NCBI GenBank assembly: GCA_019416455.1
Contig: DXXG01000030.1
Span: 1-64,000, forward strand
Length of the DNA: 64,000 nucleotides
Source of the DNA: Clostridiales bacterium
GTDB taxonomy: Bacteria; Bacillota; Clostridia; Oscillospirales; Acutalibacteraceae
Reading direction: 5' to 3'
Under the pieces are notes generated by a model. That model saw nothing but the letters and a program-made list of their open reading frames with translations, had not been told where the DNA came from and searched no databases. This document shows positions 41,595-48,920 of the stretch, piece by piece. A program made the translations under genes and the position numbers. Each line of letters begins with the position of its first letter. The first letter of the stretch is position 1.

Positions 41595-41636
41595 ATTATA
41601 GCGCCGGGTTTTGAAGTTGTCAATACAACTTCAAAA
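41595..41636 (-). promoter_or_regulatory. Promoter of the sugar transporter operon with overlapping 12-bp dyad operator
   Basis: On the minus strand TTGACA (41618-41623) and TATAAT (41595-41600) are spaced exactly 17 nt, a perfect sigma-A promoter. A perfect 12-bp inverted repeat, TTTTGAAGTTGT/ACAACTTCAAAA with a 4-nt centre (41609-41636), covers the -35 box. A promoter this strong needs tight repression, so the dyad is probably a repressor site. Confidence 0.8.
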
Positions 41637-41756
41637 TTTATCCATAAAATCTTAAAGAACTGATAATATTTTAAATTTGTTTATTTTTTGAAATAATAAT
41701 ACAATTTTTTGTTAAATGAATGATAATATCGTTCTATATAAAGGGATTTAAGTGCG

Positions 41757-41791
41757 AAAAAGCGCTCTTCGTCGAAACGAAGAACGCTTTT
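41757..41791 (-). terminator. Terminator after eutH
   Basis: AAAAGCG(C)TCTTCGT and ACGAAGAACGCTTTT form a 15-bp stem with one mismatch around a short loop; ends in T on the minus strand. Confidence 0.8.
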
Positions 41792-41805
41792 CTCAAAACA
41801 CAGAT

Positions 41806-42885
41806 TCAGTTTTCGGTTTCCATGGTTTTTCTGGTCACCCAAAGGGCCGCCACCACTGCTGCCAACGCCCCCGCAAGTTTCGCGCAAATGAGAGGCCCCA
41901 GCATGTTGGGCTCTGTGCTGACGGTAAAAGCCATGTGGGCAGCCAGCAGGCTGGTTCCGCTGACCAGAAAAGCTCCTGCCGCCACTTTGCCCCGGTCGTC
42001 CATGTCCTGGTACATGGAGAGGGTGGGCAGGGCGCTCACCAGGCCTACCAGCATGGCAGTGAGGCTCTGGGGCTTCATACCCAGCCGTTCCCCCAGCCAG
42101 GCGAAGGGGCGGGTCAGGATCCGGCGGATCAGCTCCGCCAGAGGGAGACTTCCCAGCAGTACGATGCCGATGGAAGCCACCGTGGCCATGGCGTCCTCCA
42201 AGGGAGCCATGCCCGGAAGCACTGCCCAGCCGGTGAGGGACTCCACCGCCGCCAGCACCAGGCCGATGGTCACCAGCCAGCGGATACCCTCCGCCAGCAG
42301 GCAGAAGCCCTTCACCATTTTTTGTGGGATCTTCCACAGTCCCAGCAGGAGCAGCAGCGCCAGGACGAAAATGGGCAGGTTCTGGTGGAGACAGGTGAGC
42401 AGGGACAGACCGCAGAGCATGCCTCCCACCGCCAGTCCCACCGGCATGGCCGCCAACCCCACCATGATGCCCTGGGCGAAAAAGGGCCGGTCAGCTTTGG
42501 GAATCATCCCCATGCCCACAGGGATGGTGAACTCGATGGTGCACCCAAAAATAGCTGCCACCACCAGTCCTCCGTAGCTGCCCAGAAGGGGATCCTCCGC
42601 CAGGTCTTTGGCCAGCTGGTAGCCGCCCATGTCGATGGCCAGCAGACTGCCGAACATGGCCGGGTCCACGCCCATCAACCGGTACAGGGGGACGATCACG
42701 CTGCCCAGCCACTGAGCCAGTACCGGGGTCAGGCAGATCATCCCCGCCATGGACAGGGCCATGGATCCCAGCAGCATGAAGCCGGACTCGAACTTGTCTC
42801 CAAAGCCCCATTTGTTGCCCCGCAGTCGGTCCACACCGCCCAGCACCGCCCCGGCGGCCATCAGGATCATCAATCCTTGGTTCAT
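41806..42885 (-). CDS. eutH: EutH-type ethanolamine permease
   Basis: 359 residues with about ten membrane helices; start MNQGLMILMAAGAVLGGVDR and the conserved segments NKWGFGDKFESGF, IDMGGYQLAKDLA and GMIPKADRPFFAQG are typical of EutH. EutH admits ethanolamine for breakdown, yet no eut microcompartment or lyase gene is nearby. The gene follows the aminopeptidase gene by 11 nt and is in its operon. It could supply ethanolamine to enzymes encoded elsewhere or serve another small amine. A GAGGA site precedes ATG 42885. Confidence 0.85.
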   Translation of the reverse strand: MNQGLMILMAAGAVLGGVDRLRGNKWGFGDKFESGFMLLGSMALSMAGMICLTPVLAQWLGSVIVPLYRLMGVDPAMFGSLLAIDMGGYQLAKDLAEDPLLGSYGGLVVAAIFGCTIEFTIPVGMGMIPKADRPFFAQGIMVGLAAMPVGLAVGGMLCGLSLLTCLHQNLPIFVLALLLLLGLWKIPQKMVKGFCLLAEGIRWLVTIGLVLAAVESLTGWAVLPGMAPLEDAMATVASIGIVLLGSLPLAELIRRILTRPFAWLGERLGMKPQSLTAMLVGLVSALPTLSMYQDMDDRGKVAAGAFLVSGTSLLAAHMAFTVSTEPNMLGPLICAKLAGALAAVVAALWVTRKTMETEN

Positions 42886-42896
42886 GGCGTTAATCC

Positions 42897-44156
42897 TCAG
42901 AAAGCAGTGAAGTTCTGTGCCATGGTGTCCTGGATCTCCTGGATGGTGCGGGGCGTCTGGGCGGACAGATTCTCGCAGCCGTTCTGGGTCACCAAGCAGT
43001 TGTCCTCCAGGCGGAAGCCGATGCCCCATTCTTCATGGTAAATGCCGATGTCCACGCAGAACACCATGTTGGGAGCGATGATCTCCGGGGTCTCCACCGC
43101 GTCGTGGACGTCGAAGCCCACATGATGGGCGCCCCCGTGCCACATGTATTTCCCGATGTTCTCCACTTCGTCCAGGACGCCGGCGTCCTTCAACAGCTGA
43201 GCGCAGTAGCGGTGGGATTCCCCGTCCACGTCTTTCATGGCCATGCCGGGACGGATGATGCTGAACATGTGGTCCGAGGTTTCCAGGGCGATCTGGTAGA
43301 GAAGCCGCTGACGGTCATTGAATCGGCCATTGCAGGGCCAGCCCCGGGACACGTCGGTCATCAGGTAGTCGTGCCAGGCGCCCACGTCGTTGAGGACCAT
43401 GTCCCCGTCCAGGGCCTGGCCCTTGTAGGAGTAATAATGGATGCAGAAGTTGTTTTTGCCTGCGGAAATGATGGAGGGGAACGCGGGACCCTGAGGGCCG
43501 TACTGTCCCAGGGCGTAGTCGAATACCGCCTTGTACTGGTACTCATACATGCCGGGCTTGCTGGCCTTCATCATGGAGGTGATGCCTGCCCGGGTGATCT
43601 CTTCCGCTTTGCGCATGGCTTCCAGCTCACAGGGCTGCTTGATGGTACGCAGGCGGCGGATAAGGATGTTGGCGTTTTCCAGTTTCAGGAAGGGGTAGTC
43701 GGAAGCGGCCCGCTTTAGCAGCAGATGAGCGGGCTCGTTCCGGTCCTCAGGAGAGACCCGGAACAGGTCCAGATAGAGGTGGTGGTAGTTGCCGCTGGTA
43801 GCCAGTCTGTGCAGGTCACTTTCAAAAGCGGCGACGTACCCTATATCCTCCACGCCGGAGAGATCCGATGCCTCCTGAGGTTTCAGTCGGGCGCCGGTCC
43901 AGCGTTCCGCCAGGGCGTCGGGGGGCAGCAGATAGACCTTTTCCTCCACCTGACCCTGGCCGTCCTTTTTGGCCAGGAACACCAGCTCTTTTTGATCCAG
44001 CCCGGTGAGGTAGAGAAAATTCCGGTTGGTGTAAAAGGGGTAAAATTCATCGTTTGTCTTGCGGACCTCTTTGCCGGAGAACAGCACTAAGAGGGAATTT
44101 TCTTTCATTTGGGCGTACACTTTCGCCCGATTGCCTTTATAAAATTCTTTGGTCAT
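42897..44156 (-). CDS. Xaa-Pro aminopeptidase (M24 family)
   Basis: 419 residues. N-terminal creatinase-like domain, then the pita-bread catalytic domain with metal ligands in LNDVGAWHDYLMTDVSR, the His segment HHVGFDVHD and the Glu segment GIGFRLEDN. It removes an N-terminal residue preceding proline, a cytosolic step of peptide use. ATG 44156 has CAGGAG upstream. It forms an operon with eutH and is divergent from the AraC regulator, which may control both. Confidence 0.9.
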   Translation of the reverse strand: MTKEFYKGNRAKVYAQMKENSLLVLFSGKEVRKTNDEFYPFYTNRNFLYLTGLDQKELVFLAKKDGQGQVEEKVYLLPPDALAERWTGARLKPQEASDLSGVEDIGYVAAFESDLHRLATSGNYHHLYLDLFRVSPEDRNEPAHLLLKRAASDYPFLKLENANILIRRLRTIKQPCELEAMRKAEEITRAGITSMMKASKPGMYEYQYKAVFDYALGQYGPQGPAFPSIISAGKNNFCIHYYSYKGQALDGDMVLNDVGAWHDYLMTDVSRGWPCNGRFNDRQRLLYQIALETSDHMFSIIRPGMAMKDVDGESHRYCAQLLKDAGVLDEVENIGKYMWHGGAHHVGFDVHDAVETPEIIAPNMVFCVDIGIYHEEWGIGFRLEDNCLVTQNGCENLSAQTPRTIQEIQDTMAQNFTAF

Positions 44157-44359
44157 AACGTCTCCTGTTCCGCGGGGACGGATCCGCTCCCGCATCATAG
44201 TCTCATGATTTCGATTGTATTCCATCCTTCTCCAAAAAGCAACCGGCCAATGGAAGAACTTTGGGAAAAATCCTTTCCGCCGCTCCGGGAGAAAGAGATG
44301 ACAATTCCCGCCCCATCCGCTATAATTCCAAGTGAAACATCCTGGAAGGAGGGAGCGTC

Positions 44360-45241
44360 TTGCCCGAGGGGAAAAGCCTTTATCAGAAAAAGGAATACCG
44401 GGCCCTGAAAGAGTACAGCGTCAACGTGGAAAAGGTGGAAGTGAACCAGGATTTCGTCCAGCATTCCCACGATTTTGACGAGATCGTCCTCATCCTTTCC
44501 GGCACGGGGGAGCATTTGGTGGGGGACCAGGTCTATCCCTTGAAACGGGGAGACGTATTTGTCATCAAGGGAGACACCCAGCACGGGTTCCGGAACGCCC
44601 GGGGTCTGAAAATGGTGAATCTGATGTACGATTCTTCCCTGCTCTTTGCCGAATCTAATGACCTGCGGGCTTTGTCCGGGTTTGCCTATCTGTTTATGGT
44701 GCAGCCGGAGATCCTCAGCCAGGAAGCCTATCCCTACACCGTGTACCTGGATCCGGAAGCCACTGACGCCGCGGAACAGCTCTGTGATTTTCTTATCCGC
44801 CAGCTGGAGGACCGGGAAGGCCAGTATCAGGCGGCGGTGGGGTACGGGTTCAAAGCGCTGGCGGCCTACCTGGCCAACCATTACCAGACCCGGGACAACC
44901 TTTCGGAAAAGATGGGGATCTTCACCAAAGCGGTGCAGTATCTTCAATACAACGCCGCCGGGCCGGTGAAGCTCCAGGAGGCGGCAGAGGCCGCGGCGGT
45001 GTCTCAGCGCCATTTGGAGCGTATCTTTTTGGAGATCTGCGGGGTGCCGCCCATGACCTACCTGACTGACCTGCGCTTGAAGCACGCCGACACCCTGCTG
45101 CGGATGACCTCCAAGACTATTGCCCGAATCGCCGAGGAGTCGGGGTTCCAGGACCCCAATTACTTCTCCCGGGTCTACAAGAAAAAGTACGGCGTAAGCC
45201 CAGGGAAAAACCGGGGCGGCCGGTCACCCATGTCGGAATAA
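44360..45241 (+). CDS. AraC family transcriptional regulator
   Basis: 293 residues. N-terminal cupin with QHSHDFDEIVLILSG and DTQHGFRN senses a ligand; the C-terminal two helix-turn-helix motifs (LQEAAEAAAVSQRHLERIF; TIARIAEESGFQDPNYFSRV) bind DNA. The start is TTG with GGAGGGAG upstream. It is divergent from the aminopeptidase-eutH operon across about 200 bp, so it most likely regulates that operon or the sugar isomerase downstream. Confidence 0.9.
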   Translation: MPEGKSLYQKKEYRALKEYSVNVEKVEVNQDFVQHSHDFDEIVLILSGTGEHLVGDQVYPLKRGDVFVIKGDTQHGFRNARGLKMVNLMYDSSLLFAESNDLRALSGFAYLFMVQPEILSQEAYPYTVYLDPEATDAAEQLCDFLIRQLEDREGQYQAAVGYGFKALAAYLANHYQTRDNLSEKMGIFTKAVQYLQYNAAGPVKLQEAAEAAAVSQRHLERIFLEICGVPPMTYLTDLRLKHADTLLRMTSKTIARIAEESGFQDPNYFSRVYKKKYGVSPGKNRGGRSPMSE

Positions 45242-45345
45242 TCCAGATAGTTGTCGCTTTTCTTTCTGGCGCGGTGGAGGGGATCGTGGGATAATGTCCG
45301 CAGAGAACAAGAACGCGGGTGGCGAGGAGAAATTACCGTCGAGTC

Positions 45346-45365
45346 AGGCGGTGTTAGCCGCCTGC
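45346..45365 (+). promoter_or_regulatory. Leader hairpin upstream of the sugar isomerase-like gene
   Basis: CAGGCGG and CCGCCTG form a 7-bp stem with a 6-nt loop about 35 nt before the start codon. A GATAATG -10-like element lies at about 45290. Confidence 0.35.
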
Positions 45366-45397
45366 GAGGCATGCCCGCCGGAAAGGATGGTTTTGTT

Positions 45398-46804
45398 ATG
45401 ACACTCCATGTGAAGCCTGTTTATGTCCATTTGGTCCACCGCTCCGCCTATATGGGTCCCTGCCGGGGAGGCTCCTGGGATCAGCTGGAACGCTCCTACG
45501 ACGAGATGATGGCTGCGGAAAACTTTGAGAAAATGAAGGAAAACCTGGCCCGGGTCTACAAAGACCAGCCGGAGATCCATTTGCAGGAGCCGGTCTACCT
45601 GGAATTTTTGGACGAATTCATCGTCCGGGACGCCCAGCTGGACCTGGTAAAGGACGAGGATACGGACGTGTTCCTGCTGGACGGCCTGATGGGCCAGCAC
45701 CTGGCGGTGAACATTGCCCGGCGATTCAAAAAGCCCATGTGCTCCGTGGGATGCTGCACCAGCACCGACGTCACCGCCTGCCTGCGGGCCGCCGGTTTTG
45801 AGGCCTATGGCAGCATCGACCTGGAAGGCACCCTTCCGGTGATGAAGATGCTCCAGTGTAAAAAGACCATTTCCCACACCCGGGTATTGTCCATCCTGAA
45901 GGGGGACATCTGCTCCAAGGGCGTGGAGAGCAATATCCGGGACCTGGACCGGCTCACCAATGAATGGGGGATCGGGTTCAAATTCGTCAACGCGGAGGAT
46001 TTCCTCCAGGAGATCACCGACCTGACGGAGGAGGAGTCTCTCCAGGCGGAAGCGGTGGCCGACGACCTGATGTCCAAGGCGGAAGTGTGCTATATCCAGC
46101 GGGATATGCTTGTCCGGTCCGCCCGGGTCTATGTGGCGGCCAAAAAGCTGCTGGCCCGGTACGAGTGCAACGCTTTCACTTTGCCCTGTTTCGAGATCTG
46201 CGCCACGGGGCGGATCAACGCGGAGAAATACACCTGGTGTCTGACCCATTCCCTGCTGAAAGAGGAGGGCATTCCCTCCGCCTGCGAGTCTGACTACAAC
46301 GCCCTGCTTTCCATGATCGTGGTCATGGCGGTGGCGGGGAACGCTCCTCACATGGCCAACACTCATCCGGCACTGCCTCATGAGATCCCTGCCGGGGTGG
46401 CTGACACGGGGAACCTGGTGAAGATGTACCACGCCGTGCCCACCCGGCACATGAAGAGCCGTTCCAGCGCGCCTGCTCCCTTCGGGCTCCAATGCTTCAC
46501 CGAGGACAAATGGGGCGCCACCATGCGCTACCACTACAACCGGGACATCGGCGAGACCGTGACCATGGTCCGGTTCAATCCTCAGGGTACCAAGCTGCTG
46601 GCGGCCAAAGGCGTGATCGTCACCGAGACGGACTACGACAAGATCGGCTGCGACACAGGCTTGCTGGTGTCCGTGGAAAACAAGGGGAAATTCTTCAAAG
46701 CCCAGTGCAATTACGGTCACCACATGACCTGGGCCTATGGGGACATTGCCGACCAGCTGGAGGACCTGGGGGACGTTCTGGGATTCCAGGTGGAGCGGGT
46801 GTGA
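45398..46804 (+). CDS. L-fucose/arabinose isomerase-like protein
   Basis: 468 residues. The pattern of an N-terminal alpha/beta domain (DTDVFLLDGLMGQHLAVNIA) and C-terminal region with PCFEICATGRINAEKY and CESDYNALLSMI fits the fucose isomerase superfamily, which interconverts aldoses and ketoses with Mn2+. The sugar is not evident; the protein lacks an obvious kinase or aldolase neighbour. ATG 45398 has GGAAAGG upstream; the frame is open from 45251 but without a ribosome site. Confidence 0.7.
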   Translation: MTLHVKPVYVHLVHRSAYMGPCRGGSWDQLERSYDEMMAAENFEKMKENLARVYKDQPEIHLQEPVYLEFLDEFIVRDAQLDLVKDEDTDVFLLDGLMGQHLAVNIARRFKKPMCSVGCCTSTDVTACLRAAGFEAYGSIDLEGTLPVMKMLQCKKTISHTRVLSILKGDICSKGVESNIRDLDRLTNEWGIGFKFVNAEDFLQEITDLTEEESLQAEAVADDLMSKAEVCYIQRDMLVRSARVYVAAKKLLARYECNAFTLPCFEICATGRINAEKYTWCLTHSLLKEEGIPSACESDYNALLSMIVVMAVAGNAPHMANTHPALPHEIPAGVADTGNLVKMYHAVPTRHMKSRSSAPAPFGLQCFTEDKWGATMRYHYNRDIGETVTMVRFNPQGTKLLAAKGVIVTETDYDKIGCDTGLLVSVENKGKFFKAQCNYGHHMTWAYGDIADQLEDLGDVLGFQVERV

Positions 46805-46833
46805 CGGAATTTTGAGAAAGGGAGGCATGGACC

Positions 46834-47235
46834 ATGGGAGCTCTGCCCGATCTGAAAAGCTGCGGTGAAAAGGCGGCCCTGGAACTGGACTGGCTAAAGG
46901 TAAATCCCCAAGCCTCCCGGGAGGAATGGGCTTCCCATATCCGGGGGTATGTGCTGGCAAAGTTCTTGCTGGAGGAGGGAGAACCGGAGCAGGATCTTAT
47001 CCAGCTGGCCCAGAAAAGCGTCTCACTGCTGACGGGCATCCCCCGAGAAAAGCTGGAACAAATGGACCGGCCCAGCGGCTGCACCGCCGCTACCGCCGTG
47101 TTGGACAAAAAAGTGCTGCTCCTGCTGAGCCTGAGCAAGGGCCTGGGTGTTCCCTTGCCCCCGGGAAGTGCCCCCAAGATCAAGACTTTAGACCAGTTGG
47201 CGGAGGCTCTTCGGGAAGGGGGAACCGCGCCGTGA
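46834..47235 (+). CDS. Hypothetical protein coupled to SufS
   Basis: 133 residues, not recognised. The first two thirds are helical and acidic; the last third (VLDKKVLLLLSLSKGLGVPL, then KIKTLDQLAEAL) looks like the end of an acyl-carrier-like helix bundle, but the Ser for a pantetheine arm is not evident in a DSL motif. Its stop overlaps the SufS start by 4 nt, and SufE follows, so a role in sulfur transfer is likely. It has a good ribosome site (GAAAGGGAGG). Confidence 0.6.
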   Translation: MGALPDLKSCGEKAALELDWLKVNPQASREEWASHIRGYVLAKFLLEEGEPEQDLIQLAQKSVSLLTGIPREKLEQMDRPSGCTAATAVLDKKVLLLLSLSKGLGVPLPPGSAPKIKTLDQLAEALREGGTAP

Positions 47236-48428
47236 ACCGGGAGGATTTCCCCCTGATCGCCCAGGAAAAGTGGGCCTATCTGGACAATGCCGCCACCACT
47301 CAGAAGCCCCGGCGGGTACTGGAGAAACTGGAACAGGTCTACCGGACCTGCAACGCCAATGTCCATCGCAGCCCACACGGGCTGGGTCGGGAGATGACCC
47401 GGCAGATGGAGAACGCCCGGGACATGGTCGCCCGTTTCTTCGGAGCGGGGGAGGAGTATCAGGTGGTGTTCACCAGCGGCACCACGGGAGGGATCAACCT
47501 GACGGCCAGCTGCTATTTGGAGACTTTCGGGACACAGGGCGACAGGGTGATCGTCATGGAGAGCGAGCACCACTCCAATTTTGTGCCTTGGCAGCAGCTG
47601 TGCAGGCGGAAGGGCTTGGATTTTCAGGTGGTCCCCGTGACGGAGAACGGCTTGCCGGACCTGGAACGTTTTCGACAGGTCCTCACTCCCCAGACGGTAA
47701 TGGTGGCCCTGGCCCATGTAACCAACACCTTCGGGGTGGAAAACCCTGTGGAGGAAGTGGTCCGCTTGGCCCATAGCCAAGGGGTGCCCGTGCTGGTGGA
47801 CGGAGCCCAGGCAGCGGCCCACAAGCCGGTGAATGTGTCCGCCATGGACTGCGATTTTTACTGCGTTTCTGCCCACAAGCTCTACGGGCCCACAGGAATC
47901 GGAGCGCTGATCGCCAAGCGTTCCTGGTTGGAAAAGATGGCGCCCTACCAGTTCGGCGGGGAGATGGTGGACCGGGTCACTCGGGAGGATACCAGCTTTC
48001 AGCCGATCCCCTACCGCTTTGAGGCGGGTACCCCCAACTTTGTGGGGGCAGTAGGTTTCGGAGAGGCCCTGGAATATTTGGAGGACCTGGGAGGCATGGA
48101 AGCGGTTGCCCTGGAAGAGGAAAAGCTACTGGACTATTTGTGGGAGGAGCTTTCCCATGTGCCGGGGGTGGAATTTCCCTTGAACGCCAAGCCTCGGGCC
48201 GGGATCGTCTCCTTCCTGCTGCCCCCTTTCCACCCCTACGACGTGGCGGTGTTGCTGGATCAGCAGGGAGTAGCGGTGCGAAGCGGCACTCACTGCGCCC
48301 AGCCTTTGCTGGAAAGCATGGGGCTTTCCCAAGGCACGGTGCGGGTTTCCCTGGGGCTGTACAACAACGTTCAGGACGTGGACCGGCTCTGTGCCGGGCT
48401 GCGGCGGATCGCCGCCATCAAGCTGTGA
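47232..48428 (+). CDS. sufS: Cysteine desulfurase, SufS type
   Basis: 398 residues. PLP-binding lysine in SAHKLYGP, active-site Cys in the loop RSGTHCAQP, and the class V aminotransferase fold (LDNAATTQKP; SGTTGGINL). SufS releases sulfur from cysteine as a persulfide, which SufE accepts for Fe-S cluster assembly. The start is GTG 47232 coupled to the preceding gene. No sufBCD genes are nearby, unlike a complete suf operon. Confidence 0.92.
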   Translation: MNREDFPLIAQEKWAYLDNAATTQKPRRVLEKLEQVYRTCNANVHRSPHGLGREMTRQMENARDMVARFFGAGEEYQVVFTSGTTGGINLTASCYLETFGTQGDRVIVMESEHHSNFVPWQQLCRRKGLDFQVVPVTENGLPDLERFRQVLTPQTVMVALAHVTNTFGVENPVEEVVRLAHSQGVPVLVDGAQAAAHKPVNVSAMDCDFYCVSAHKLYGPTGIGALIAKRSWLEKMAPYQFGGEMVDRVTREDTSFQPIPYRFEAGTPNFVGAVGFGEALEYLEDLGGMEAVALEEEKLLDYLWEELSHVPGVEFPLNAKPRAGIVSFLLPPFHPYDVAVLLDQQGVAVRSGTHCAQPLLESMGLSQGTVRVSLGLYNNVQDVDRLCAGLRRIAAIKL

Positions 48429-48442
48429 GGGGAGGAAACGCT

Positions 48443-48859
48443 GTGACTCTTTTGGAACGACAGGAACACTATGTAAAGGCCCTGGGAGAACTGGACGCCT
48501 TCGACCAGTACACCTATCTCATGGGCCTTGCCATGGAGCGGCCGGAACTTTCCGGGGTGCCCCGAGAGGAGAGCCATCGGTTTTTGGGATGCCAGTCCAA
48601 CTTGTGGGTGTCCTTGGAGGAAGAGAAGGGCCTTCTCCGCATGAAGGCGGACAGCGATACTCTTATCGTCAAGGGTATGGCAGTAATGCTGGCGGACGTG
48701 GTGACCGGATCCACGCCCCAGGAGATGGCCCAAGCCAACATTGACCTGTTCCAGCGACTGGATCTGGAAGTGGCCCTCACTTCTGTCCGACGCAACGGAT
48801 TCACAGAGCTGATCCGTTCCCTGCAAGACCAGGCCAAGGCCCTGGCGGAACATAACTGA
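48443..48859 (+). CDS. sufE: SufE-like sulfur acceptor protein
   Basis: 138 residues. The sulfur-accepting Cys lies in HRFLGCQSNLWV, and the fold pattern with LIVKGMAVMLADVVTG is that of SufE. It activates SufS and takes over the persulfide. The start is GTG 48443 with GGGGAGG upstream; 14 nt after sufS. A terminator follows at once. Confidence 0.92.
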   Translation: MTLLERQEHYVKALGELDAFDQYTYLMGLAMERPELSGVPREESHRFLGCQSNLWVSLEEEKGLLRMKADSDTLIVKGMAVMLADVVTGSTPQEMAQANIDLFQRLDLEVALTSVRRNGFTELIRSLQDQAKALAEHN

Positions 48860-48871
48860 ATACCGAAAAAG

Positions 48872-48904
48872 AAAACCGCGCTTCGGTTGAGAGGCGCGGT
48901 TTTT
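48872..48904 (+). terminator. Terminator after sufE (convergent with ABC gene)
   Basis: AAAACCGCGC and GCGCGGTTTT form a 10-bp stem followed by T residues; it lies between convergent genes and may act on both. Confidence 0.88.
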
Positions 48905-48920
48905 GTTTTAAGATCGTTTT

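Noticed and set aside
45344..46960. 538-residue minus-strand open frame opposite the isomerase-like gene
   Set aside because: His/Gly/Pro-rich shadow; the plus strand has the conserved protein.
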